Source: a virus
Length of the DNA: 60,594 nt
Direction: 5' to 3' (one strand)
Virus record (IMG/VR): IMGVR_UViG_3300034110_000422
Coordinates: 1 to 60,594 of that record
The translations under genes and the position numbers were made by a program. Within the stretch, counting starts at the first letter, position 1, and the number at the start of each line of letters is the position of its first letter. A model generated the notes under the pieces. The model was not told the DNA's origin and did not search any database. It saw only the letters and a program-made list of their open reading frames with translations. Shown here in pieces: positions 17,546-26,197 of this stretch.

Positions 17546-18386
17546 AATAAGAGAAGAAATTATAGAAATAATTTCACAAAAACAAAAAGAACTTCAATTA
17601 ACTTTTGAAGAAGAAAGTCATACGTATACAATGGCCGATAAGGATGGTAACTTACGAAGTGATTGGCCGTCAGTATCTAAAATATTAAAATTGTTTTACC
17701 CTGAATTCCCAACTGACGAAGCGTCTCAAAAGAAATCTAAAGGTGACCCAGTTCTTAAACAACAATTGATTGAAGAATGGGCTGCTGCGGGAGATTACTC
17801 CACGAATATGGGTAGTAGAGTCCATTACATTTTAGAACAGGCTTCACATAAAATGTTTGGAATTGATAAAGAGATTAGAAAACCTGAATTTGAATGTGAT
17901 ATCACCCAAATATTGAAAGGTGATAGTATGGTTACCGCAGGTAAAAAGTTTCTTAAATTAATGGAAGGGAGAGAAACAGTTTTGTTGGATACTGAAATTG
18001 TTTTGGGTTCTAATGAATTGGGATATGTGGGGCAACCCGATAAGGTGTGGTTGGTGATAAATAAGAAGAAAGATGGGTTTGGTATTTTAGTTACTGACTA
18101 TAAAACAAACAAACCTAAAAACTTTGAAAGTAACAACTTTACAAAACCTATGTTTAAACCATTCCAAAATCTACCAAATACCGCTCTTGGACACTACTAT
18201 GTTCAACTACCTTTATATGGTAAGTTAATCCTAAAAATGTTGGAAGGAACAAAATACGAAAACATGAAATTATATGGATGTATTGTCGTATTATTGCAAG
18301 AGGATTCAGAGTTTAAAGAGTTTAGAGTACCACAAGATGTGATAGATACTGTGATGACTATGAATGTAAAGGACTATCTGAATTGA
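17532..18386 (+). CDS. PD-(D/E)XK superfamily nuclease (RecB/Cas4-like)
   Basis: 284 residues. Key positions: His98 in the GSRVHYILEQ helix, Glu155 in LLDTEIVLG, Asp170 in VGQPDKVWL, and Asp189-x-Lys191 in LVTDYKTNKP, together the metal-binding core of RecB-like PD-(D/E)XK nucleases. A DNA exonuclease role in recombination or replication is likely given the primase upstream and the gp47/gp46 pair downstream. It overlaps the HNH gene by 14 bases. Confidence 0.75.
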   Translation: MDLYKIREEIIEIISQKQKELQLTFEEESHTYTMADKDGNLRSDWPSVSKILKLFYPEFPTDEASQKKSKGDPVLKQQLIEEWAAAGDYSTNMGSRVHYILEQASHKMFGIDKEIRKPEFECDITQILKGDSMVTAGKKFLKLMEGRETVLLDTEIVLGSNELGYVGQPDKVWLVINKKKDGFGILVTDYKTNKPKNFESNNFTKPMFKPFQNLPNTALGHYYVQLPLYGKLILKMLEGTKYENMKLYGCIVVLLQEDSEFKEFRVPQDVIDTVMTMNVKDYLN

Positions 18387-18413
18387 CAACGAACAAAAAA
18401 AATACTATATTTG
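18383..18413 (+). promoter_or_regulatory. Bacteroidota-type promoter
   Basis: TTG at 18383-18385, a 20-base spacer, then TATATTTG at 18406-18413, fitting the Bacteroidota primary-sigma consensus (TTTG ... TAnnTTTG). The ATG at 18418 is only 4 bases after the -7 box, so the message would start at the start codon. Confidence 0.7.
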
Positions 18414-18417
18414 AACT

Positions 18418-18615
18418 ATGATAAAACTAACATTTAACACAACAGACAAAACAGTAAGCGTTGATTTAGGTCAACTTCATTTTGAGGATTACTTAAACGT
18501 ATCAACAGTACAAATTAGAGAAGGTTACTACGAAGTAATGACTAAAACTGATGAGAAATCTAAACCAGTACTTAGAGTACCGATTAGTAATACAATAATG
18601 TTTATAGTAGAATAA
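18418..18615 (+). CDS. Small hypothetical protein, early-type
   Basis: 65 residues with alternating polar and hydrophobic residues suggesting a small beta-barrel (KLTFNTTDKTVSVDLG, then YYEVMTKTDE). No recognised motif. It is the first gene after a host-type promoter and leads a run that includes the gp47-like nuclease. Confidence 0.6.
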   Translation: MIKLTFNTTDKTVSVDLGQLHFEDYLNVSTVQIREGYYEVMTKTDEKSKPVLRVPISNTIMFIVE

Positions 18616-18616
18616 T

Positions 18617-18850
18617 ATGCAATTAGAAAAACCAAAAATTAATTTAAGAGACATGGACTTCATTGTCTGTGACAAATGTGAACATAACGAGTTCAAAGAA
18701 ATTACGTATCTAAAACGAGTACCAAAGTTATTGACTGGTTCACCTGATGATACTGTTGTACCTTTCCCAACATACGCTTGTTTGGCTTGTGGACATGTGA
18801 ATGAAGAGTTAAACCCATTTCATACTGAATCTCCGAAATTAGAACTATGA
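18617..18850 (+). CDS. Zinc-ribbon small protein
   Basis: 77 residues with two CxxC pairs, CDKC near residues 19-22 and CLAC near 56-59, typical of a zinc ribbon. It starts 1 base after the preceding stop and overlaps the gp47-like start by 4 bases. Possibly a nucleic-acid-binding accessory of the recombination genes; the function is not known. Confidence 0.65.
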   Translation: MQLEKPKINLRDMDFIVCDKCEHNEFKEITYLKRVPKLLTGSPDDTVVPFPTYACLACGHVNEELNPFHTESPKLEL

Positions 18851-19626
18851 TAAAAAAGTTAGTTCATTTCTCTGATTTACACGTTAGGTTGTTTAAAGAC
18901 CACCAACTATATAAGTCAATTTTAGAAGAAGCGTTTAAACAATGGAAAGATATTGCTCCTGATAGAATTGTGTTTACAGGGGATTTAGTTCACTCTAAAA
19001 ACCAAATGACACCTGAACTTGTTGAGTTCATCGCTTGGGTATTGACGGAGTGTTCAAAGATTGCTAAGACGGTATTAATACCTGGTAACCACGACTTCCT
19101 TGAAAACAATATGGAACGATTGGATGCTCTAACACCTGTGGTTGACTCACTTAAAAATGACATGGTAGTTTACTACAAGAACAGGGGTGTGTATCAGGAT
19201 GAAAATATTGATTGGTGTGTGTATTCACTTATGGACCATAACATCCCACCTACGATTGAAAAATCTGACAGAGTTAAAATTGGATTATTTCACGGACCAG
19301 TTCAGGGACTTACAACCAACTTAGGATTTAAGTTTGAAGATGGGTTTGAAACATCAAAGTTTGATGGATGTGACTTGGTACTATGTGGTGATATTCATAA
19401 GAGACAAATCTTTGATATACCGGGTGGTAAGAAGGCTTACATGATTGGTTCAACCGTTGGACAGAACTATGGTGAAACAGTAACCAAACACGGATATGGA
19501 ATTTATGATGTGGAAAAGGATGAGTATACGACAGTGGATTTATTCAACCCAAAACCTTTCATATCATTTAGAATAAACTCATACGAAGATATTGAAAATG
19601 GAACAGAAAAATTCGTTAACTATTGA
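18847..19626 (+). CDS. SbcD/Mre11-like recombination nuclease (T4 gp47-type)
   Basis: 259 residues with the calcineurin-like phosphoesterase motifs in order: Asp10-x-His12 (FSDLHV), Asp46 (FTGDLVHS), Asn81-His82 (PGNHDF), His149 (GLFHGPV) and GDIH at 181-184. In T4, gp47 works with gp46 in end resection for recombination-dependent replication; the gp46-like gene is three genes downstream. It is shorter than T4 gp47 (about 340), with the C-terminal region reduced. Confidence 0.85.
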   Translation: MIKKLVHFSDLHVRLFKDHQLYKSILEEAFKQWKDIAPDRIVFTGDLVHSKNQMTPELVEFIAWVLTECSKIAKTVLIPGNHDFLENNMERLDALTPVVDSLKNDMVVYYKNRGVYQDENIDWCVYSLMDHNIPPTIEKSDRVKIGLFHGPVQGLTTNLGFKFEDGFETSKFDGCDLVLCGDIHKRQIFDIPGGKKAYMIGSTVGQNYGETVTKHGYGIYDVEKDEYTTVDLFNPKPFISFRINSYEDIENGTEKFVNY

Positions 19627-20050
19627 GTTAACCAAACAAGACGTTGAAGACTTCAATTCATTCTGTAAAATTAATGAAATAACCGACCCTAATGGTTTTG
19701 TTAAACTATGTTTCCGTAAAGGATACTATATTGAAAAATATGGTTTATTGAATCAGGGTAATCTTCCTGAGGTTATTGACAGAGAATTTGAAAAGGAAGT
19801 TATTGTTGAAGATAACTCAAAAATTGAAGAACTACAAAATGAAATTTACATTCTTAAAGGTAAATTGGAAGATAAAAAGGAAGTGGAGTGTGGGAAACTA
19901 CAGGAAACCCTTTTTGAACTAAACAGACAATTAAGCGATAAAAATAACACAATAAAAGAATTAACAAGAAAGGTGAATGAGCTTGAAGATATGACAAAAA
20001 CTTCTTATGCTTTCTACCTACAGAATTCAAACTTAAAAAACAGAATATGA
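19598..20050 (+). CDS. Coiled-coil protein between recombination genes
   Basis: 150 residues from the ATG at 19598 (an in-frame TTG at 19592 is possible). The first ~60 residues look globular (LTKQDVEDFNSFCKINEI); residues about 70-140 are a charged coiled coil with Leu/Ile heptads. It overlaps the end of the gp47-like gene by 29 bases and the next gene by 4. Function unknown; perhaps a partner of the gp46/47 complex. Confidence 0.6.
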   Translation: MEQKNSLTIELTKQDVEDFNSFCKINEITDPNGFVKLCFRKGYYIEKYGLLNQGNLPEVIDREFEKEVIVEDNSKIEELQNEIYILKGKLEDKKEVECGKLQETLFELNRQLSDKNNTIKELTRKVNELEDMTKTSYAFYLQNSNLKNRI

Positions 20051-20397
20051 CACAGTTAGTATTATTTATGATTTTAGCCTACGGGTTTTCAACAATTATG
20101 GTTTATGGAACCATTTTCAAAGGAATGAGAGATTTCATCAAAGCTTATGGAAACTCCGATTTAATTTTATCAAACACGTTCAACTTCATTTCAGGTATCT
20201 TATCCTGTATGATGTGTTGTTCCACTTGGATAGGGTTCTTCTTAGGAACAGTTTTATTCTCACCTACATATCAGTTTTTCGGAACAAGTCCATACATTTC
20301 ATGGTTCTTTGATGGTTTATTCGCATCAGGAGCAGTATGGGCAATCAACGCTTTCATTGAATGGTTTGAAGTAAACCGACCATCTAAAATAGATTAA
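20047..20397 (+). CDS. Small inner-membrane protein
   Basis: 116 residues with three hydrophobic segments (about 3-24, 48-72 and 82-105) separated by short loops, and several Cys in the second segment (SCMMCC). No signal peptidase site. Overlaps the upstream coiled-coil gene by 4 bases (ATGA). The function is not identifiable. Confidence 0.6.
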   Translation: MTQLVLFMILAYGFSTIMVYGTIFKGMRDFIKAYGNSDLILSNTFNFISGILSCMMCCSTWIGFFLGTVLFSPTYQFFGTSPYISWFFDGLFASGAVWAINAFIEWFEVNRPSKID

Positions 20398-20417
20398 TTT
20401 AAAAACCAAATAAATAT

Positions 20418-20600
20418 ATGCCAAAGTCAAGATTAAGACCAAACCACAAGCAGAAAGTTGCTGCGTGGAAATTAAGAAACATCCATGCTGAAAGACGCTA
20501 TCAAAGAACAATGTCAGATTTGTTTGAAAAGATGAGACAAACAGCTTCTGAAAAGACAGAAGAAGTAGAAACAAATGGACCTGTTCAGCCCGCAAATTAA
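20418..20600 (+). CDS. Small basic hypothetical protein
   Basis: 60 residues with a strongly basic N-terminal half (KSRLRPNHKQK, RNIHAERRYQR) and an acidic C-terminal third, suggesting nucleic-acid contact. It overlaps the proposed start of the gp46-like gene by 26 bases. Confidence 0.5.
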   Translation: MPKSRLRPNHKQKVAAWKLRNIHAERRYQRTMSDLFEKMRQTASEKTEEVETNGPVQPAN

Positions 20601-22944
20601 TTTCACAAAAGTTAGAATGATAAAAGATTTAGATTTTTCAAAACTTGAGAATCCTTACGTACAAGTAGTATGGGAAGATACCCCAGAGAATTTTACACAA
20701 GAAAAGTTAAAAAGTGTGAAAGCATACTTTCAAAAAAAGTATTCAACTACAAGTGTAAATGTTATTACTAAGTTAAAGAAAACAGAAGAGGTACAAGACA
20801 ATGTTGATGTAACTATCAACATTATGGACGAGAACTATCAACACGATTTGATTAAGTCCATCCTTCAATCTAAATCCCAAGAAAACCTTTACGAAGATAT
20901 ACTGAAGATTGACTCAGCGGTAAACAATAAGATGATTGCCGAACAAGACGAGATTGCTTCATTTAAGAAATGGTATATCAAGAAGATTGAGTTTTCTAAC
21001 TTTCTATCTTATGGTGAAAACCAACATATAAACTTTGAAAAGTTGGGTGGGATTACCGTGATTGAATCGGACCCACCTAACTTTGGAGGTAAGACTGTGT
21101 TGTCGGTGGATTTGTTGATGTTCTTGTTTTTTAATACAACAACAAAAACAAACAAAGCTGAGGAGATATTCAACAGATATTCTGACAAAGATAAAGTATC
21201 TGTTAGAGGGGAGATTGTTATTGATGGTGAGGATTACATTATTGTTCGTGAACTTGAACGTAAGAAATCTAAATCAGGTGAATGGAATGTTAAGACAGAG
21301 TTAGACTTCTTTAAGAAGTTTCCTGATGGTTCATTGGTTAAATTCACGGGTGAACAACGACGTGAAACTGAAAAGTTTATTAAGACATCAATTGGAAGTT
21401 ATGAAGACTTCCTGATGACTATATTAACCACTGGTACTAACCTTGAGGATTTGTTGGAAGCGAAACCAACAGCTCGTGGACAAGTCCTATCAAGATTTTT
21501 AGGTTTAGATTTCCTTAAAAGAAAGGAAGAGACTGGTAAAGAAATCTATTCAGAGTTCTCTAAGTCAATGATTTCAAACATTTACAATACTGAAACATTA
21601 AAGAATGAGAACGAAGAACTATTGGTTAAAAACCAAGAGTTTGATAAGAATATTACAGAAAGTGAAGTTAAGATTGAAGATGTTAAAGGTAGAATTGTTA
21701 AAGGACAAGAATATCGTGATAACCTTTTGAAATCAAAGGTTGTTGTTGATAGAGAAATTTCATTACTTAATCCTGACAATACAAAGAAAGAAGTTGAAAA
21801 CTTTGAACATCAAATCAAACAAAACGTTCAGTTAAGAGATGGTGTTAAGATTGTTGAACCTTCGGAGTTTTATTATGAGAATGAACACGATAAAGTTAAG
21901 GAGGAGTACCAAAAGACTTACAAACAAAAGGTTGAGTTGGATACAAACATATCATCCATCCAAAAGTTAAAGAGTTCAGTAAGTGGTGGTATCAAGTGTG
22001 AACACTGTGGTATTGAACTTATGAACGCAGCAATTACACAATCAAGAATTGCTGAACTTGACGGACTTATCGGGCAAAAAAACAAGATTGAGGGTTTAAT
22101 GCAAGAATTATCGGACAAAGAACAAGGTTTTGTTAAACTTAAAAAAGACTTTGATGAGTACGAAAGAAACAAACTTGTCTATGAAAAATACCAAGCAACA
22201 ATTGAAAACTTTGAGTTAAAGAAAGAAAGTTTGTTAGATAAGTTGAAAAGATATGATGATGTACAAGATGTTATTAAATCTAACGAACAGATTGAAAGTC
22301 AAATCATTAAGGCTAACTTACGATTGGAAGACTTAAAACGAGAGGAACAACTTGTTCAACAGGAAGTTTCAAGTTCACGTTTTAAAATTACCAACAATCT
22401 TGAAAAGATTAATTCTAATAACAACTTAATTATTAAAATTTCTGAGGAACAACAAAAGGAAGTTAAGTATAAAGTTTATTTGGAATTGTTCGGTAAGAAC
22501 GGTATCTCAAAAAGAATCATGAAGAGCATGATGCCTTTGATTAACTCTGAACTTCAACGACTATTACAGGACTCATGTTATTTCAGATTGGAAATCCGTA
22601 TCAGTGAAAAGAATGAGGTTGAATTTTGTATGATAGACAATAATACTCAAATTGAAAAGTTAATGACTTCAGGTTCGGGATATGAAAAGACAATTGCTTC
22701 ATTGGCATTAAGGGCGGTAATGGCTAAAGTGTGTTCATTACCTAAACCAAACATTACAGTATTTGATGAAGTATTTGGTAAGATTTCTAATGATAACTTG
22801 GAAATGGTTTATGAGTTCTTTATTAAGATTAAAGAATACTTTGAAAACATACTTGTTATTACTCACAACCCTATGATTTCAAACTGGTCTGATAACATTA
22901 TCAAGATTACAAAAACTGACAACATTTCTAAAGTTTCACATTAA
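20575..22944 (+). CDS. SbcC/Rad50-like recombination ATPase (T4 gp46-type)
   Basis: 789 residues (ATG at 20617 would give 775). After an unusual extension of about 130 residues, the ATPase core begins at KKIEFSNFLSYGENQ. The Walker A region is DPPNFGGKTV (Lys173, Thr174), lacking the first glycine of the usual GxxxxGK(S/T). A long coiled coil follows, with a Rad50-type zinc hook Cys475-Glu-His-Cys478 in its middle. The C-terminal lobe has an ABC signature-like TSGSGYEKT near 698-706 and Walker B ITVFDEVFG near 726-734. Partner of the SbcD-like nuclease in DNA end processing. Confidence 0.85.
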   Translation: MDLFSPQINFTKVRMIKDLDFSKLENPYVQVVWEDTPENFTQEKLKSVKAYFQKKYSTTSVNVITKLKKTEEVQDNVDVTINIMDENYQHDLIKSILQSKSQENLYEDILKIDSAVNNKMIAEQDEIASFKKWYIKKIEFSNFLSYGENQHINFEKLGGITVIESDPPNFGGKTVLSVDLLMFLFFNTTTKTNKAEEIFNRYSDKDKVSVRGEIVIDGEDYIIVRELERKKSKSGEWNVKTELDFFKKFPDGSLVKFTGEQRRETEKFIKTSIGSYEDFLMTILTTGTNLEDLLEAKPTARGQVLSRFLGLDFLKRKEETGKEIYSEFSKSMISNIYNTETLKNENEELLVKNQEFDKNITESEVKIEDVKGRIVKGQEYRDNLLKSKVVVDREISLLNPDNTKKEVENFEHQIKQNVQLRDGVKIVEPSEFYYENEHDKVKEEYQKTYKQKVELDTNISSIQKLKSSVSGGIKCEHCGIELMNAAITQSRIAELDGLIGQKNKIEGLMQELSDKEQGFVKLKKDFDEYERNKLVYEKYQATIENFELKKESLLDKLKRYDDVQDVIKSNEQIESQIIKANLRLEDLKREEQLVQQEVSSSRFKITNNLEKINSNNNLIIKISEEQQKEVKYKVYLELFGKNGISKRIMKSMMPLINSELQRLLQDSCYFRLEIRISEKNEVEFCMIDNNTQIEKLMTSGSGYEKTIASLALRAVMAKVCSLPKPNITVFDEVFGKISNDNLEMVYEFFIKIKEYFENILVITHNPMISNWSDNIIKITKTDNISKVSH

Positions 22945-22945
22945 G

Positions 22946-22976
22946 TTTGGTTAATTATAAAATTGTATTATCTTTG
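22946..22976 (+). promoter_or_regulatory. Bacteroidota-type promoter
   Basis: TTTG at 22946-22949, a 19-base spacer, and TATCTTTG at 22969-22976. The ATG at 22984 follows 7 bases later. This excludes an upstream in-frame TTG at 22963 as start, because it lies inside the promoter. It would drive the gene at 22984 and the sigma factor. Confidence 0.75.
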
Positions 22977-22983
22977 TAAGACT

Positions 22984-23538
22984 ATGATTATGAATTATAT
23001 ATTATTTGCATTCGGGGAATATAAAGAAAACCCACAGGCCTTAAACCTTTTAACTGAAACGGTATCACAAATATCTAAAGGTGAGATAAAATTCCAACAT
23101 GGAGACAGTGGTGTCATAATAACATTTGGCACGAAGTTGGATTGGGAAGATATAGACGACTATATGAAGAAAAATATTGTTAAATTAACGGCAATGTATT
23201 TTGTTTTCCCTCTTGAATCTGACATGATATATTCTATGGACAAAGAGATAGAAAAACACTTGTTTGAAAACACTGACATTTTGACAGAAAATGAAGGATT
23301 AAATCAGACTAGATACGTAAGTGATAATACGGGAATTCCTGAATTTTTAGGAGGTATTCATATTCATAAGTCTCGTTCTTTTGATGATTTCTTTAAAATC
23401 TTTAATGAAGAAGTTATTCAAGATGTACCAGTTATGACACTTAATGATTTATTGGATAAGATAAAAGAAAAAGGTATAGATAGTCTGTCAGAAATTCAAT
23501 TAAAACAATTAGAAATTTACTCAAAACAAATAATATGA
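22984..23538 (+). CDS. Hypothetical protein upstream of sigma factor
   Basis: 184 residues from the ATG at 22984 (MIMNYILFAFGEY; ATG at 22990 is also possible). An N-terminal alpha/beta region with a conserved-looking SGVIITFGTKLDWEDIDDYM, and an acidic helical C-terminus. No catalytic motif recognised. Promoter-proximal in the sigma factor operon and overlaps that gene by 4 bases, so the two are coupled. Confidence 0.65.
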   Translation: MIMNYILFAFGEYKENPQALNLLTETVSQISKGEIKFQHGDSGVIITFGTKLDWEDIDDYMKKNIVKLTAMYFVFPLESDMIYSMDKEIEKHLFENTDILTENEGLNQTRYVSDNTGIPEFLGGIHIHKSRSFDDFFKIFNEEVIQDVPVMTLNDLLDKIKEKGIDSLSEIQLKQLEIYSKQII

Positions 23539-24335
23539 TGGAAAAAAACCAAGTTATCCCGATTAATCAAGACGAAGTACAAATCTACCTTAAAGAACTT
23601 AGACGTATTAAGGTAATGACTCCTGAAAGAGAAAGGGAACTGTCGGCTAAGATGCAAACCCCCGAAACATCTGATAGTGAAAAGGCACGTATCTGTAAAG
23701 AATTGTTAGAGGGTAACCTACGATTTGTTATTACTGTTGCTAAACAGTATCAGGGACAAGGTGTTGATTTCAGTGATTTAGTTGCTGAAGGGAATATCGG
23801 ACTTATGAAGGCGATTAATAGTTTTGATTGGACGAAGAACCTTCGTTTCATATCGTATGCGGTGTGGTGGATTAGACAATCTATTCTACAGTCTTTGAAT
23901 GAACACTCAAGAACAATCCGTATCCCTGTTAACGTTATCCAAGACCTATATAAAGAAAAGAAACGTACAGACAAGACGGGTGAAAGAATTGACGATAGAT
24001 TTGCTAATCTCCCATCAACAATTAACCTACAAACTCAGATTAATGAAGATGGTGATACGTTGATTGATTTAATTGTTAATAAGAATAGTGATATGCCTGA
24101 TGAGGCATTTAATAATGGTGACCAACTTAAAGACGGATTGTTTGGTATTATGAATATACTAGATGAACGTGAAAGACAGATTATTGAAGACTATTATGGT
24201 ATATCTGGTACCCCAAGAACACTTGAAGATATTGGTTCAGATTTCAGTTTAACTAAGGAAAGAGTAAGACAAATTAAAGAAAAAGCTCTTCGTAAGTTAC
24301 GAAATGAAAGTGTTACCTTGTTCGATTATATGTAA
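23535..24335 (+). CDS. Sigma-70 family RNA polymerase sigma factor, RpoD-like
   Basis: 266 residues. Region 1.2 (NQDEVQIYLKELRRIKVMTP, 11-30), region 2 (55-125, with NLRFVITVAKQY, DLVAEGNIGLMKAI and FISYAVWWIRQ), region 3 (127-190) and region 4 (205-258, helix-turn-helix LEDIGSDFSLTKERVRQIKEKAL) are all present; region 1.1 is absent, as in Bacteroidota RpoD. It is more like a bacterial primary sigma than the diverged T4 late factor gp55. It probably redirects host RNA polymerase to phage promoters. The cognate promoters are unknown; the TATTTATA motif is one candidate. Confidence 0.9.
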   Translation: MMEKNQVIPINQDEVQIYLKELRRIKVMTPERERELSAKMQTPETSDSEKARICKELLEGNLRFVITVAKQYQGQGVDFSDLVAEGNIGLMKAINSFDWTKNLRFISYAVWWIRQSILQSLNEHSRTIRIPVNVIQDLYKEKKRTDKTGERIDDRFANLPSTINLQTQINEDGDTLIDLIVNKNSDMPDEAFNNGDQLKDGLFGIMNILDERERQIIEDYYGISGTPRTLEDIGSDFSLTKERVRQIKEKALRKLRNESVTLFDYM

Positions 24336-24385
24336 TCAACTATTTATTGTTATAAATTTAATTTTAAATTAGATAAAAAAACATT

Positions 24386-24664
24386 ATGGAAAAATTACAG
24401 AAATACTTTATCCCCGCGATTTTGGTAATCGTATTATTATCCTTCTTTAAAGGATGTGGAACCTCAACCCAAGTTAAAACAACTGAAAAACAGGTTGAGT
24501 TATTAACTAAGAAAGTTGACTCTTTAAGTACTATCGTAGTATCTCAAGATAAACTAATTACTATCATTAAAGAAACTCCAAGTTGGAAGACTTTAGAAAT
24601 TGAAGAATTGTCGGATAAGAACCATATGCCCATAAACCATTACAAGAATGAGTTGGGACAATGA
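24386..24664 (+). CDS. Small membrane-anchored coiled-coil protein
   Basis: 92 residues with one N-terminal hydrophobic segment (about 9-24, YFIPAILVIVLLSFF) followed by Lys-Gly-Cys-Gly and a coiled-coil-like stretch (KQVELLTKKVDSLSTIV). It could be a single-pass membrane protein or, since a Cys follows the hydrophobic segment, a lipoprotein with a poor lipobox. It begins a run of membrane and lysis-like genes and overlaps the next gene by 4 bases. Confidence 0.55.
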   Translation: MEKLQKYFIPAILVIVLLSFFKGCGTSTQVKTTEKQVELLTKKVDSLSTIVVSQDKLITIIKETPSWKTLEIEELSDKNHMPINHYKNELGQ

Positions 24665-25602
24665 AAAATTGGTTTAGTAGAAATTTAACAAACATAATTT
24701 CTTTAGCCTTTGTTATTCCAATATTACTCGTAGCGTTTGTGTCAATATCACACGTTACGAGTTTTTATGGTTTATCCAATCCTTTTACTTGGGCTATATA
24801 CCTTTCAGTGGGTATTGAAATTGCTGCATTATCTGCCTTAGCAGCTGTGTCAGTTAACATGGGTCGTTTTGTTTACTTCCCATTTATCATCGTAACATTC
24901 ATTCAGATGTTGGGTAATATTTTCTTTTCGTTTACATACATTGATGAGACATCACAGACATTCCAAGATTGGATTTCAATGGTTGGAGGGTTGTTTGAGA
25001 ACATGGGAATTGAAATGACTGATTTAAACAGTCATAAGACAGTTTTAGCGTTCTTAACTGGTGGGTTACTTCCGGTTATATCTCTAACATTTGCTCACAT
25101 GTTGGTAAAGTTTACCGAAAAGAATAAAGAAGTGGTTGAAGATGATAAAACAGATTTAACTGAGGAAGACATTCAAAAAATAATTGAATTACAGATTAAA
25201 GAAAAAGAAAAAGAAAAGTGGACACCTTCTAATGAAGATTTAGAAAAATTAGAGGAAATATTAAAAAATAACTATCCTGTCGAACAAAAACCTAAAAGTA
25301 AACCATATCAACCATCTGAAGAAGATTTACGTAAGATTGAAGAAGTTTTAAATGGTTATACTGAAATTGTTAAAGAAAATATTGATGAAAACGATGAGGT
25401 GATAACTGAGGACGTTGTTGAGGAACCTGTAGAAGAAGTTAAACCGATTACGGAAGAAAGTCAGTATGACAATACCGTATATATGGGGTTACTTAATAAA
25501 GAAGAAAATATACAACCTGAAGAGGTTGAAAAAAAAAATGATACACTTACCGAAACGGGTGAAGATTACAAGGTTTTAAACTACAAAAAAAGAGATGCTT
25601 GA
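24661..25602 (+). CDS. Four-helix membrane protein with acidic cytoplasmic tail
   Basis: 313 residues. Four hydrophobic segments at about 12-34, 42-63, 68-90 and 126-150, then a long Glu/Lys-rich tail (155-313) with imperfect repeats (NEDLEKLEEILKN and EEDLRKIEEVLNG). No enzyme motif. Between the small anchored protein and the amidase-like gene, it may belong to a lysis or membrane-remodelling group, but that is inferred from position only. Confidence 0.6.
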   Translation: MKNWFSRNLTNIISLAFVIPILLVAFVSISHVTSFYGLSNPFTWAIYLSVGIEIAALSALAAVSVNMGRFVYFPFIIVTFIQMLGNIFFSFTYIDETSQTFQDWISMVGGLFENMGIEMTDLNSHKTVLAFLTGGLLPVISLTFAHMLVKFTEKNKEVVEDDKTDLTEEDIQKIIELQIKEKEKEKWTPSNEDLEKLEEILKNNYPVEQKPKSKPYQPSEEDLRKIEEVLNGYTEIVKENIDENDEVITEDVVEEPVEEVKPITEESQYDNTVYMGLLNKEENIQPEEVEKKNDTLTETGEDYKVLNYKKRDA

Positions 25603-26197
25603 AATTAAAAAATATGGTAAGTTTTCTAATTTTGAAAAAAATAAAAAGAAAAAACAAATAATTCTTTGTAACAGTTTTAGACCACAAGGAGAATATCTAA
25701 ACTCTTTGAAATACCGTTTTAACGGTAACTACAAGAAAATTCCTAATTATTTAATAACCAAATCAGGGGTTGTGTTAAATTTTATATCAGACGATTCTTA
25801 TGGTGATTTTTTTTCAGAAAGTGAAGTAAATAAACATTCAATCGTGATTTGTTTAGAAAATTTAGGGTGGTTACAAAAAACACCGTTAGGTTTATCTCAT
25901 TCTAATTGGATTGGTGATATTTATAGTAAAGATATTTTTGAAAAAAAATGGAGAAGTAAAATTTTTTGGGAACCATATACTAAAGAACAAATAAATTCAC
26001 TGATAGAACTTTCAAAAAAACTCTTAAAGAAATTTTCAATAGACAACAAATTTATTGGACACAATACGAGAGTAGATGGTGTTAAATTATTTAATGGAAT
26101 TGTCTGTAGAAGTAATTTTAGTGATAAATTTTTGGATTTAAACCCATCATTTGAATATGAATATTTTAAAAAAGAGATAGAAAATTATGAGAGATAA
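25595..26197 (+). CDS. Divergent amidase-like protein (possible endolysin)
   Basis: 200 residues. The order of elements matches N-acetylmuramoyl-L-alanine amidases of the T7-lysozyme fold: a first strand (QIILCNSF, 21-27), IPNYLITKSGVVLNF (49-63), SIVICLENLGWL (82-93), a YTKEQINSLIELSKKL helix (128-143), and FIGHNTRVDG with His156, then Cys171. The first zinc histidine of the family, expected at the end of the first strand, is not seen (Cys25/Asn26 instead). So it is either a variant zinc amidase or a peptidoglycan-binding relative. Confidence 0.45.
   Translation: MLEIKKYGKFSNFEKNKKKKQIILCNSFRPQGEYLNSLKYRFNGNYKKIPNYLITKSGVVLNFISDDSYGDFFSESEVNKHSIVICLENLGWLQKTPLGLSHSNWIGDIYSKDIFEKKWRSKIFWEPYTKEQINSLIELSKKLLKKFSIDNKFIGHNTRVDGVKLFNGIVCRSNFSDKFLDLNPSFEYEYFKKEIENYER

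Noticed and set aside
22963-22965. TTG as start of the gene before the sigma factor
   Set aside because: It lies within the TTTG-N19-TATCTTTG promoter; the ATG at 22984 follows it.
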